Part shown: positions 47,908-56,554 of the stretch, in pieces
How positions within the stretch are numbered: the first letter of the stretch is position 1
Layout of the letters: every line of letters begins with the position of its first letter
Source of the DNA: Streptomyces albipurpureus
GTDB taxonomy: Bacteria > Actinomycetota > Actinomycetes > Streptomycetales > Streptomycetaceae
Direction of reading: 5' to 3'
DNA length: 64,000 nt
NCBI RefSeq assembly: GCF_023701525.1
Contig: NZ_JAMQAW010000001.1
Coordinates: 186,001-250,000, forward strand
Translations under genes and position numbers: made by a program
Notes under the pieces: model-generated
Databases searched by the model: none
Seen by the model: only the letters and a program-made list of their open reading frames with translations
Told to the model about the DNA's origin: nothing

Positions 47908-48693
47908 GTGGCCATGGTGCATCGCGACGCCGAGTGCCGCATCCGGGAGCCGCTGACTGCCGCACCGCCCACAGCGCGGCGCTCAAGACGGGGGCCTGGC
48001 GGCGGCCATCAGTCCCGCGCCATCGCTCGTCGACCGCTTCGGCAACGGGCACTGCGCGGCCCGGCCCCGGTGACCAGGGGGGGAATCCATCGGAGTGATG
48101 CCATCGGTGCGGCCTCCGTTCCCTCCCTTCGGGCATTTCCCTCCGCGCCCACAGCGCGGGGCTCTCCCTTGAGCGACGGAGAACATGGCAGAACTCGGAA
48201 CCAGGAGTGTCCCGCGGCTTCCGGCCGCTGTGGCGGCGCGTAACGCCGGTGAGAAGCCGGGCAGACCACCCTCAACCGGTCCCTGAGCGAGGTCGCGTGG
48301 ACTGAGCGCGACCGGGCCGCCCACCCGTGTCACCGCCGGACAGCTCGTACCGCGCCACCGGTCCGATGGGCAACTGCCGGGCCGAATCCGCTCTGTTGCA
48401 TACTGATGCGGGACTCGCGGGATACACGCCCCAACTCCTCCCCACCACGCCTCTGTTTCCCTGTGCGACAGCTCTGTTCAGACCACAGCGCCAGGGGACG
48501 GAGCTCGCGGCGTACCGTGGCGCGGGGTGGGATTGCCTGGGGTGTGCCGTCTCGGAGGGCAGTCGCGGACATCGGGCAGAACCGGGGGTGAGTGCCGTGC
48601 GAGGCGAGCGCGAAGGAGTGCGCCGGCGGTGCGCGGAGCCATGGCCGGGCCGCGGCGGTCATCCGGCGGTGGACCCCGGAACGGGTGGTGTCC
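47908..48693. other. 786-bp gene-poor region
   Basis: No frame here has both a ribosome-binding site and coding-like composition on either strand. An 18-bp sequence, GCCCACAGCGCGGSGCTC, occurs at 47967-47984 and 48147-48164 with one difference. The region contains the divergent promoters of the ligase gene and the MAB_1171c-type gene. Confidence 0.5.
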
Positions 48694-49878
48694 ATGGATG
48701 ACCTGAGCATGACCGCTCCGGCCGCCCTCCTCTTCGGGGCCTTCCTGCTCAAACTCCCCGCGCTGGTCCGCAATCGGCAGGACATCCTGCTGAGGGCGGT
48801 CTGTGGACTGCTGCTGGTCGCCAGCCTGGTCTTCCTCCTGGCCGCGGTGCCGACGGTGGCGGCGATCAACCGGATCTCCGGAGTGCCCAATCTCGCCGCC
48901 CCGCTGGTCTACAGCGTACTGACGGCCTTCAGCGGCGCCTGTGTCGTCCTCATCATCATCTGGCGCGGCGGCACAACGGATCAGACCCGGCGGGCGTCCA
49001 CCCTCTGCGTGATCGCCTACGGCCTGGTGATCGTCGCGTTGAACCTCCTGTTCCTGCTCGGAGACGCGCCGGTCGAGCGGCGTGAGGACCTGGACACCTA
49101 CTACGCCAACACCCCGTTCATCCGCGAGATGATCGTGCTGTACCTGCTGGCGCACAGTGTGGCCGCCGTGGTGATGACGGTGCTGTGCTGGCGGTGGTCA
49201 CTCCAGGTCAAGGGGGTGCTGCGAGTCGGCCTTTTGCTGATCTTCGGCGGTTACATCCTCAATCTCGGCTTCGATGTGGCGAAGTTGCTCGCTGTCGGCG
49301 CGCGTTGGACCGGCCATGACTGGGACACGCTGTCCACCGATGTGGCCCGGCCCCTTGCCTCGGTGGCAGCGCCGCTGGTCGGAGGGGGTTTCGTCCTTCC
49401 GCTGGTGACTCAGCGGGTGGGCATCGGCTGGCGTACCGCGGTGCGTTACCGCCGACTCGCGACGCTTCAGAGGCAATTGACGGCCGACGCCGGCCGCAGC
49501 GGGCCCGGGGTGGCCATCGGCCCCTGGGCACCACTGGAGCTGCGGCTCACCCAGCGCGAGGCGGCCATCCACGATGGGATCATCGGCCTGCGCCCGTACT
49601 TCGACCGCTTGGTGCACAGCGATGTCCACGGCCGTGCGCTGGCTCAGGGGCATCCACCGGCCCAGGCTCGCATTCTGGCGGACGCGGCCATGATCGCGGC
49701 GGCGAGCCGGGTGCAGTCGGCGCATCCCGGCCGGACCACCCTTGCCGAAGGCAAGGAGTCCGTGCAACCTTCCACCCAAGCGGATGATCTTGTACGGATG
49801 TCCCTCGCCCTACGCCATTCACCACTCGTCCACGAAGCGAGCCGCCGCGCGGCCACATCGGAGAGCAGCAACTCATGA
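48694..49878 (+). CDS. MAB_1171c-family membrane protein, copy 1
   Basis: 394 residues. Seven hydrophobic helices in the first 245 residues and a soluble C-terminal part of about 150 (LELRLTQREAAIHDGIIGLR onward). The block LGDAPVERREDLDTYYANTP followed by FIREMIVLYLLAHSVAA is shared almost exactly with the second copy at 52216. This family, often called putative transporter MAB_1171c, has no proven function. ATG at 48694; its upstream site is weak. Its stop overlaps the start of the FAD enzyme (ATGA), so the two are coupled. Confidence 0.82.
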   Translation: MDDLSMTAPAALLFGAFLLKLPALVRNRQDILLRAVCGLLLVASLVFLLAAVPTVAAINRISGVPNLAAPLVYSVLTAFSGACVVLIIIWRGGTTDQTRRASTLCVIAYGLVIVALNLLFLLGDAPVERREDLDTYYANTPFIREMIVLYLLAHSVAAVVMTVLCWRWSLQVKGVLRVGLLLIFGGYILNLGFDVAKLLAVGARWTGHDWDTLSTDVARPLASVAAPLVGGGFVLPLVTQRVGIGWRTAVRYRRLATLQRQLTADAGRSGPGVAIGPWAPLELRLTQREAAIHDGIIGLRPYFDRLVHSDVHGRALAQGHPPAQARILADAAMIAAASRVQSAHPGRTTLAEGKESVQPSTQADDLVRMSLALRHSPLVHEASRRAATSESSNS

Positions 49879-51353
49879 GTGATCCCCTGAGATCCCCCCG
49901 GAGAACCCGCAGCCGCCGGGCAGTGATCATCGGAGGAGGGTTCGCGGGCGTCCTGGCCGCCGCAGCGTGTCGGGCATTCGTGGACGAGGTGACCATCGTG
50001 GAGCGGGATGTCCTGCCGAATGGCCCCCTCCCCCGCAAGGGCCTTCCACAAGCCCGCCATCTGCATGCCCTCTGGTCGGGCGGCGCGAACGCGGTCGAGT
50101 CACTCGTCCCCGGGGTGACCGGGAAACTACTGGCCGCGGGGGCACGCCGAGTCCCGCTGCCCACCGGGATGGTGTCCCTCTCACCGGGCGGTTGGTACCG
50201 GCGCTGGCCTGAGTCGCACTACCTCATCGCCTGCAGCCGCGATCTCCTGGACTGGGCGATCAGGGATCTGGTGCTGCGGCAGTCGCATGTCACGGTGGTG
50301 GAGAGCGCCGAACCGGTGGGGCTGATCGGCGACGCACGGCGTATCGACGGCGTACGAATACGGTTGGAGGACGGTTCCGAACAGCAGTTGGCGGCCGATC
50401 TCGTCGTCGATGCCTCGGGCCGTTCCTCCCGCGGCCCGCAGTGGCTCAAGGACCTGGGGGTCAGCCCGGTGCGGGAGTTGGCAGTCGATGCCGGAGTCGC
50501 CTACGCCAGCCGGGTCTATCGAGCGCCAGCCGGATCCGAGGACTCCCCTCTCTTCATCATCCAGCCCGACTCCCGGCTGCCTGGCCCCGGCCAGTCCGCG
50601 GGCATCATGCCGATAGAGGATCAGCGTTGGCTGGTGAGCCTCTCGGGCACTCGTGGTGGTGAGCCCACCGACGATGAGTCCACCTACCTTGACTTCGCCA
50701 AAGGCGTGCGCCACCCCCTGGTCGGTGAACTCATCGCGGATGCCGAACCGCTGAGCGAGATCACCGTCACCCGGAGCACGGTGAATCGACGGCGGCTCTA
50801 CGAGCGGTGCCGACACACTCCGGAGGGCTATGTGGCGATCGGTGACGCCGTCGCCGCCCTCAACCCGGTCTACGGCCAGGGCATGTCGGTGGCCGCGCTG
50901 GGAGCCGTGGCGCTGCGGGGCGAGCTGCGCCGGGCCGGGGTCACAGCGCCGGGGCTCGCCCGTCGCGCCCAGCGGGCGATCGCCCGCCCCACACAGGTGG
51001 CTTGGGGCCTCGCCACCGGCCAGGACATCTTCTATCCCGGCGCCCGGGGACGGCTGCCCAACGCCGCGGATCGGCTGCTGAGTCGCTATGTCAATCGACT
51101 GGTGAAGACCTCGACCGGGTCCTACTCCATGGCCAAGGCGCTCACCGATGTGATGACGCTCCAATCCGGCTTTGACCGGTTGGTCCGCCCCGACGTTCTG
51201 ATCGGGGCGGTACGGGGACCCCTGCGGCCGAGGCTCTCCAAGCCGCCACTGACCCGGCGGGAGTTGGGATTCCTCCGCCCCGGAGGGAGCGGTGCGAGCG
51301 GCCCCGACGCGCGCGACGGCGTCCGGCGCGATTCCGGCCGAACCGAGCCGTAG
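49875..51353 (+). CDS. FAD-dependent oxidoreductase/monooxygenase
   Basis: 492 residues. FAD-binding GxGxxA at the N-terminus (VIIGGGFAGVLAAAACRAF), and the second FAD motif GDAVAALNPVYGQGMSVAAL; LVVDASGRSS is the DG-type mid motif. The architecture fits group A flavin monooxygenases, tryptophan-halogenase relatives and geranylgeranyl-reductase-like enzymes. There is no WxWxIP halogenase motif. The substrate is unknown. It is coupled to the membrane protein in front by a 4-bp overlap. The 289-bp gap to the next gene holds its palindromic upstream element. Confidence 0.82.
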   Translation: MSDPLRSPRRTRSRRAVIIGGGFAGVLAAAACRAFVDEVTIVERDVLPNGPLPRKGLPQARHLHALWSGGANAVESLVPGVTGKLLAAGARRVPLPTGMVSLSPGGWYRRWPESHYLIACSRDLLDWAIRDLVLRQSHVTVVESAEPVGLIGDARRIDGVRIRLEDGSEQQLAADLVVDASGRSSRGPQWLKDLGVSPVRELAVDAGVAYASRVYRAPAGSEDSPLFIIQPDSRLPGPGQSAGIMPIEDQRWLVSLSGTRGGEPTDDESTYLDFAKGVRHPLVGELIADAEPLSEITVTRSTVNRRRLYERCRHTPEGYVAIGDAVAALNPVYGQGMSVAALGAVALRGELRRAGVTAPGLARRAQRAIARPTQVAWGLATGQDIFYPGARGRLPNAADRLLSRYVNRLVKTSTGSYSMAKALTDVMTLQSGFDRLVRPDVLIGAVRGPLRPRLSKPPLTRRELGFLRPGGSGASGPDARDGVRRDSGRTEP

Positions 51354-51602
51354 GAGCGGGACACCCGCTCCGGGGAGCGCACGCACGGGGAACGGCGATC
51401 GGGTCATCGGGGCCGGTGGCACACCGGCACATGCCCAGCGGTGCGGGGCTGTGGGCTGCCGTTCGGGGCCTGGCGCCGACCGCACCGCGCACTCCCCTCG
51501 GGACGCACGGCAGCCCAGGATCCACCAGACGTCACCTGATCGTGTCCAGATTCCCGATGACGTTACCGGGAGTCCATGCCCACGCCCCCTAACCCTCGGT
51601 AC

Positions 51603-51613
51603 GGTGTGACACC
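51603..51613. promoter_or_regulatory. 11-bp palindrome upstream of the ImmA/IrrE-like gene
   Basis: GGTGTGACACC, a perfect inverted repeat, 29 bp before the GTG. The same GGTGT-N-ACACC core precedes the acyl-CoA ligase gene at 40160-40170. Confidence 0.35.
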
Positions 51614-51642
51614 AGGCCGAGGCTGTCGAGCAGGGGAGTGGA

Positions 51643-52212
51643 GTGGGCACCAGGAGCGCCATGCGCCAGCTTCGCGACGAACTGGCCCGCGCACTCGAAG
51701 AGGCCGGGCCGGTCGGGCCCCAGGAGGTGTTCGCCGCTCTCTGCGCCCGACTCAGCGAACGCCGCGGCCGACCGGTGGTGCTCCATCTGGTGGAGTTCCC
51801 GCCCCAGACGGCCAGTGGGCTCTATCTGGACATGGCCGACCGGGACATCATCTGCGTCCAGGCGAACACCCACCCACTGCACCAGTTGATCATTTTCGGT
51901 CATGAGGTGTGGCACATGGTGGCCGGGCACAGCACAGCGCCCGCCACCGGCCCGGTGGGCACGACCGGTACGAGCCCGACAGGGCCGACGGCCGCCGCCC
52001 TGCTGGCCACCGACAGCGCCGGCATGGCATCGAGCGTCCAGAAACTCGCCGCACGTACCGACTTTCGACAGGCACAGGAGTCAGAGGCCGAGACCTTCGG
52101 TCTGGAGTTGGGGGCCCAGGTGCGCAAATGGCTGGAGCGCACCCCCGACAAGGCACCCACCAGCGCAGTCGCCCAACGTATCCAGGCATCCCTCGGACAC
52201 CGCCAAGGCTGA
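51643..52212 (+). CDS. ImmA/IrrE-type zinc metallopeptidase-like protein
   Basis: 189 residues. The metal motif H87-E-V-W-H91 (IIFGHEVWHMVAGH) matches gluzincin-like ImmA/IrrE peptidases, which cleave repressor proteins. No separate XRE repressor gene is adjacent, unlike most such pairs. GTG at 51643 has AGGGGAG in front, and an ATG at 51661 is the alternative. It is three bases upstream of the second membrane-protein gene, so they form an operon. In other actinobacteria such peptidase-like proteins, often annotated as toxin components, recur beside MAB_1171c-type genes. A role in repressor cleavage or signalling is inferred. Confidence 0.78.
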   Translation: MGTRSAMRQLRDELARALEEAGPVGPQEVFAALCARLSERRGRPVVLHLVEFPPQTASGLYLDMADRDIICVQANTHPLHQLIIFGHEVWHMVAGHSTAPATGPVGTTGTSPTGPTAAALLATDSAGMASSVQKLAARTDFRQAQESEAETFGLELGAQVRKWLERTPDKAPTSAVAQRIQASLGHRQG

Positions 52213-52215
52213 TCC

Positions 52216-53655
52216 ATGCACAACAGCGACTACTACGTCCCATCGGTCGTCCTTGCCATCGCGTTGGCCGCCAAACTGCCCGCGTTACGGCGCGGCTGGC
52301 GCGACCCCCTGGTGCGTTCGGTGCACTTTCTCCTCTTCACCGCATCGGCGTGCTTCGTACTCGCCGCTCCAGCCACCATCGCGCGCATCAACCGCCTCAC
52401 CGGCGAGCCGAACATCGCGGCCCCCCTGGTCTACTGCTTCCTCTGCGCGTTCAGCTGTACGTGTCTGATCCTGATCGCCAAATGGCGGGGCGGGGCGCCG
52501 GAGCGGGTACGGCGCGGCACCCGCGGATGGGTCATCGCGTACGGCACCGTCATCGCGGCCCTCGGCGTCCTCTTCGCGCTCGGGGACGCCCCGGTGGAGC
52601 GATTGCGGGACTTCGACACCTACTACGCGAACACCCCGTTCCTCCGCGAGATGATCGTCCTCTATCTGCTGGCCCACACCGTCGCGGCCCTGGTGACCAC
52701 GATGATGTGTCTGCTGTGGGCCCGTGCGGTGGGCCAGTGGCTCCGGGCGGGGCTCTGTCTGCTGGTGGCCGGGTTCTTCTTCAACCTGTCCTTCGGCATC
52801 GCCAAACTGACCGCGGTGGCGGCTCGATGGGCGGGGCACGACTGGGACGAACTGAGTACGACGGCGGCGCCTCTCTTGGCCTCCACCGGGGGTTTGACCA
52901 CCGCGATCGGCTTTCTGGTGCCGCTGCTCGGTCCGCGCTGCGCCGCAGCGCTCTACGCAGGCCTCACCTACACCCGGCTCGGCGCCCTCTGGCACTGGCT
53001 CAGTCCGGCCCAGCGAGGAGGGGACACCACCGCCCGACCCAGGATTCCCTGGTGGGCCGCGCCCGAACTGCGACTGACGGTCCGCGAGACCGTGATCCAT
53101 GACGAACTGCTGCGGCTCCAGCCCTATCTGGACGACCGGGTCCGACGCCGTGCCTACGCGTCGGCGGTCATCGGCTATGCGCCGCGGCGGTGCGCCAAGG
53201 CGGTGGGCGTCGCGGCGATGGTGATCACCGCGGTGGAGGCGCGCCGCGTCGGGGAACCGCCGAGCGAGGCCTCGGACCGCGCCCAGGCGGGGGTGCGCGC
53301 CCTGACCGCGGCACTCAGCCCCGGCCGCGAAGGACTCGTACGACTCTCCCAGATACTGCGCTCCCCCTATCTGACGGATGCCGTACGCAAGGAGGCCGCC
53401 GGAGCGGGACTGCCCCCTTCACCGCATGCCAGAAGTACCTCGAAGGCTCCGAACGGCTCCTCACCCACGCAGACCGAGCCGTCGAAGGCGCCAGGAGAGG
53501 AGGCGTGGCCCGTGACGGGCGAGCCCGACCCCACCATCACCGGGGGATCGCTCTGTCGCACCCCATGTCGTCGCGGAATCACCTGGTTGTCGTACTGGTT
53601 CCGCTGTGCGGTCCAACCGTCCGCCTCCAAGGGATCGCCCACCGACCCCGGATGA
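52216..53655 (+). CDS. MAB_1171c-family membrane protein, copy 2
   Basis: 479 residues. About seven membrane helices, then a soluble tail; LGDAPVERLRDFDTYYANTP followed by FLREMIVLYLLAHTVAA nearly repeats copy 1. The C-terminal 90 residues after about 385 are Ser/Pro/Thr-rich and look non-domain; the true end may be earlier in evolution (read-through into former non-coding sequence). Codon 24 (52285-52287) is TTA. Starts three bases after the metallopeptidase gene. Probably part of the same signalling unit as copy 1. Confidence 0.82.
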   Translation: MHNSDYYVPSVVLAIALAAKLPALRRGWRDPLVRSVHFLLFTASACFVLAAPATIARINRLTGEPNIAAPLVYCFLCAFSCTCLILIAKWRGGAPERVRRGTRGWVIAYGTVIAALGVLFALGDAPVERLRDFDTYYANTPFLREMIVLYLLAHTVAALVTTMMCLLWARAVGQWLRAGLCLLVAGFFFNLSFGIAKLTAVAARWAGHDWDELSTTAAPLLASTGGLTTAIGFLVPLLGPRCAAALYAGLTYTRLGALWHWLSPAQRGGDTTARPRIPWWAAPELRLTVRETVIHDELLRLQPYLDDRVRRRAYASAVIGYAPRRCAKAVGVAAMVITAVEARRVGEPPSEASDRAQAGVRALTAALSPGREGLVRLSQILRSPYLTDAVRKEAAGAGLPPSPHARSTSKAPNGSSPTQTEPSKAPGEEAWPVTGEPDPTITGGSLCRTPCRRGITWLSYWFRCAVQPSASKGSPTDPG

Positions 53656-53682
53656 GCTGCGAAGAAGCCCCACCCGCCCCTA

Positions 53683-53700
53683 CTGTGACATAGGTCACAG
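53683..53700. promoter_or_regulatory. Crp-type palindrome upstream of the ssgA-like gene
   Basis: CTGTGACATAGGTCACAG has perfect 7-bp arms around four bases. It fits TGTGA-N6-TCACA and the Streptomyces Crp form GTG-N6-GNCAC exactly. It lies 91 bp upstream of the ssgA-like ATG, in the 136-bp intergenic region. Confidence 0.65.
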
Positions 53701-53791
53701 CGTCTGATCGCCCTCCTGGTGAAGTGCTGTGGCACCGAACTGCGTCGTAGATCGCAAGGAGTTGAACAATCAACCGCAGAGGAGCGACTTG

Positions 53792-54220
53792 ATGTTCCCC
53801 ACTGTTGAACAGTCGATCCCGGCACACCTCATCAGCGATGCGCCGCAACCCGTGCCCGTGACGGTGGGTCTGCACTACAGCGCCCATGACCCGCTCGCCG
53901 TCCGGATGATCTTTCCCACCGCGGTTTCCCTCGATGGTGCCTGTGTGACCTGGACTTTCGCCCGGGAATTGCTGGACTCGGGACTGCACACCCCGTCCGG
54001 TGAGGGCGATGTGCACATCTGGCCCTATGACCGGGCACAGACCATGGTGGAGTTGCGCTCCGCCGAGGGGGTGGCACTGATGCGCTTCGCGAGCGGTCGG
54101 CTGCGGCACTTCCTCCTCCACTCCTATGCGACCGTCCCGGCGGAGTTGGAGAGCCGGGCACTCGACATCGACACAGGCCTGGCCGCCCTGCTCGGTGAGG
54201 CCAAGGACTGGCAGGACTGA
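53792..54220 (+). CDS. SsgA-like sporulation/cell-division protein (SALP)
   Basis: 142 residues, the usual SALP length. Typical blocks: VGLHYSAHDPLAVRMIF, VTWTFARELLDSGL, GEGDVHIWP, and LLHSYATVPAELES. SALPs guide septum placement, peptidoglycan work and spore maturation and occur only in sporulating actinomycetes. ATG at 53792 has GAGGAG eight bases upstream. Which paralogue (SsgA to SsgG) it is cannot be told here. A Crp-type site precedes it, fitting the role of Crp in Streptomyces germination and development. Confidence 0.9.
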   Translation: MFPTVEQSIPAHLISDAPQPVPVTVGLHYSAHDPLAVRMIFPTAVSLDGACVTWTFARELLDSGLHTPSGEGDVHIWPYDRAQTMVELRSAEGVALMRFASGRLRHFLLHSYATVPAELESRALDIDTGLAALLGEAKDWQD

Positions 54221-54277
54221 CCAGGCCACCGGGGACCGGCGCCACCGCCGGGGTGGCCGCCGTACTACGGTCGAGCC

Positions 54278-55090
54278 ATGACGACTGTCGTATCCACCAC
54301 GGAAGTGGGTCCGCTACTGCGCGGTTGGCGGGAGCGGCGGCGGGTGAGCCAGTTGGACTTGGCCCTGCGCGCTGACTCCTCCGCCCGGCACATCAGCTTT
54401 ATCGAAACGGGGCGCTCCCGACCCAGCGAGGAGATGGTTCTCCGGCTCGCCCAGCACCTCGACGTCCCCGTCAGGGAACGCAACTCCCTGCTGCTCGCGG
54501 CCGGCTACGCCCCTCGATACGCCGAAACCCCACTCACCGATCCCTCGATGCTGGGGCTACGCGAAGGTATGGAGCGGCTGCTCAAGGGCTATGAGCCCTA
54601 TCCTGCACTCGTGGTGAACGGCGTCTATGACGTGGTGGCGGCCAACCGCGGTATCGCCATGCTGCTGGAGGGCATACCCGGCCATCTGCTGGTGCCCCCG
54701 CTCAACGCCATGCGGATCACCCTCCACCCCGAGGGGCTGGCCCCACGCATTCGGAACCTACCGGAGTGGCGCGGCCATCTACGGGCCCAGATGGAGCGCC
54801 AGATCGCCCTCGCCCGCTCCCCCGAACTGTGCTCGCTCTACGAGGAGGTCAGCGCCTACCCCCCACCGCCGGGGGGCTTCGATGCGATCACGGAACAGCA
54901 GGATCCGGCTCCGTACCCCTTCTTCGCCCTACCGATGCGGATCGAACACGACGGGCGGGTGCTGTCCTTCGTCTCGTCCATCTCCACCTTCAACACGCCC
55001 ATGGATGTGACGGTCGCCGAGTTGGCCATCGAGACCTTCCTCCCGGCCGATCCGGCGACCGTCGACTATCTGCGCTCCCTCACGCTCTGA
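54278..55090 (+). CDS. XRE regulator with MmyB-like ligand domain
   Basis: 270 residues. The N-terminal helix-turn-helix (SQLDLALRADSSARHISFIE) and the C-terminal MmyB/PAS-like domain (ALVVNGVYDVVAANRGIAML, EGLAPRIRNLPEWRGHL) define the family. Such proteins are thought to bind a fatty-acid-like or other hydrophobic ligand, and usually control an adjacent oxidoreductase. The 3' end overlaps the convergent membrane-protein gene by 11 bp. Confidence 0.92.
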   Translation: MTTVVSTTEVGPLLRGWRERRRVSQLDLALRADSSARHISFIETGRSRPSEEMVLRLAQHLDVPVRERNSLLLAAGYAPRYAETPLTDPSMLGLREGMERLLKGYEPYPALVVNGVYDVVAANRGIAMLLEGIPGHLLVPPLNAMRITLHPEGLAPRIRNLPEWRGHLRAQMERQIALARSPELCSLYEEVSAYPPPPGGFDAITEQQDPAPYPFFALPMRIEHDGRVLSFVSSISTFNTPMDVTVAELAIETFLPADPATVDYLRSLTL

Positions 55091-55508
55091 CGGCGTTGGA
55101 CCGGACGCCGAGGGCTGCCCACTGGAGGGCGGCGAATCCGCCCACCACCAGCGCCTGGAGCACGATCCACACCGAGCCCGCGAGGGTCGGGTCAAACCAC
55201 AGGAGGGGCGAGAGCAAGCTCAGCGCGGCCCATAGGGCATTGGCTTCGATCAGCAGCTTCACCGAGAACCCGGACGGGTTCCGCTGCGCGCCGAGCGCGC
55301 CCACACCCATGGTGAACACCAGCAGGAAGACGCCAAGGCCGAGGAGGACGCCGTCGTCGACCCCGGTCAGTCGGGCGACGGTCCCGGGAGCCACCGCGTA
55401 GACCAGCCCGTTGACCCCGGTGACGACGGCATCGAGCAGAAGGAAGCGGCGGAGCATGCGCTGCGGCTCGGAGGTGCGGGCGATACCGGTGAGGAGTGTG
55501 GCGGACAT
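55080..55508 (-). CDS. Small four-helix membrane protein
   Basis: 142 residues, with helices around 20-40, 52-72, 85-105 and 110-130, in the pattern of small integral membrane proteins beside MmyB-type genes. Function unknown. ATG at 55508. Convergent overlap with the regulator gene by 11 bp. The 263 bp upstream to the peroxiredoxin gene contain only promoter-like AT-rich patches. Confidence 0.75.
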   Translation of the reverse strand: MSATLLTGIARTSEPQRMLRRFLLLDAVVTGVNGLVYAVAPGTVARLTGVDDGVLLGLGVFLLVFTMGVGALGAQRNPSGFSVKLLIEANALWAALSLLSPLLWFDPTLAGSVWIVLQALVVGGFAALQWAALGVRSNAVRA

Positions 55509-55771
55509 GGCTGATCAGCCTCCATCGAGGTCATGAGGATGGTTTTGGCCCAAGGTCCGGGCGGAGTGCGCCGCCCGGCCCCCGGTGCGACAAGACTGCC
55601 GGGACGGCCGGGAGGGGTCGATTACCCGGGAGGTAATGACCGCACTGACGTGGCATGGGCGGGGGGTGATGACAGGGCCGGGCGCCGGTGGGGACAATGG
55701 TCCTGGTCCGGGCGTGAACCGGCCCCTTGCGGTCGAGCGCAGCCGTCACCACTTCGTGGTTGGAGTCCCCC

Positions 55772-56251
55772 TTGGCAGCATCACCCGAGCGCGGCCAGCC
55801 GGTCGCCGATTTCACCCTCCCCGGCGGAGTACTCACCGACGGGGTCTTCGACCGGCGGGACTTCACCCTCAGCGAGCACCGAGGACATCCCCTGGTGCTC
55901 GCGTTCTACCCGGGGGACGACACCAGCGTCTGCACCAAGCAGCTGTGTGCGTACTCCAGCGGGCTCGACGCCTTCACCGACTGCGGGGCGCAGGTGTGGG
56001 GCATCAGCCCGCAGGGCGTGGACAGTCATGAGGCGTTCGCCCGGAAGCACGGGTTGCGGATGCCGTTGCTCGCCGATGTCGACATGGCGGTGACCCGTGC
56101 TTTCGGCGTCACGATGCCCGGTTTGGGAGTGCGGCGTTCGGTCTTCATCATCGCGGCTGACGGAACGCTGCACTGGAAGCACATCGCCGTCATCGGAGCC
56201 ACGTTCCGGTCGACCAAGACGCTGACGCAGCAGTTGGCAGCCCTCGGCTAG
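55772..56251 (+). CDS. Peroxiredoxin (BCP/AhpC-TSA type)
   Basis: 159 residues from a TTG at 55772, with GGAG seven bases upstream. The peroxidatic Cys54 is in YPGDDTSVCTKQLCAY, with a second Cys59 five residues on, as in atypical two-Cys BCP enzymes. It reduces H2O2 and organic peroxides with thioredoxin. The frame is open back to 55727 without family similarity. Confidence 0.88.
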   Translation: MAASPERGQPVADFTLPGGVLTDGVFDRRDFTLSEHRGHPLVLAFYPGDDTSVCTKQLCAYSSGLDAFTDCGAQVWGISPQGVDSHEAFARKHGLRMPLLADVDMAVTRAFGVTMPGLGVRRSVFIIAADGTLHWKHIAVIGATFRSTKTLTQQLAALG

Positions 56252-56306
56252 CCCCGCTTCGGCGCCCGGGTGGCGGCCGATCGCAGAAGCCGCCACCTTC
56301 TGTCCG

Positions 56307-56387
56307 CTCGGTACGTTCGGTTCGCTCGGTACGTTCGGTTGGCTCGGTACGTTCGGTTGGCTCGGTTGGCTCGGTTGGCTCGGTTCG
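56307..56387. repeat. 9/18-bp tandem repeat array
   Basis: Three 18-bp units (CTCGGTACGTTCGGTTSG) followed by three 9-bp units (CTCGGTTSG). It lies between the peroxiredoxin stop and the convergent phosphodiesterase-like gene, in a 303-bp region that otherwise shows no feature. Read in either direction it would code for simple repeats (RYVRLA or NRTYRA), which argues against a real gene. Confidence 0.9.
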
Positions 56388-56554
56388 CCGACGCTGGTCC
56401 GGCGACGTCCCACGGCAAGGCGATCCGGTGTGCGGTGCGATGCCTCGTGATGTGCCCTGCGCAGGGCCGCCCCAGCTGCTCCCGGCCTGGGTTTCCGTCT
56501 CGGACTCGGCCCCGGTCCCGGTCGATCGGGGCATGGAAGGGGTTGTCCGGGGCC

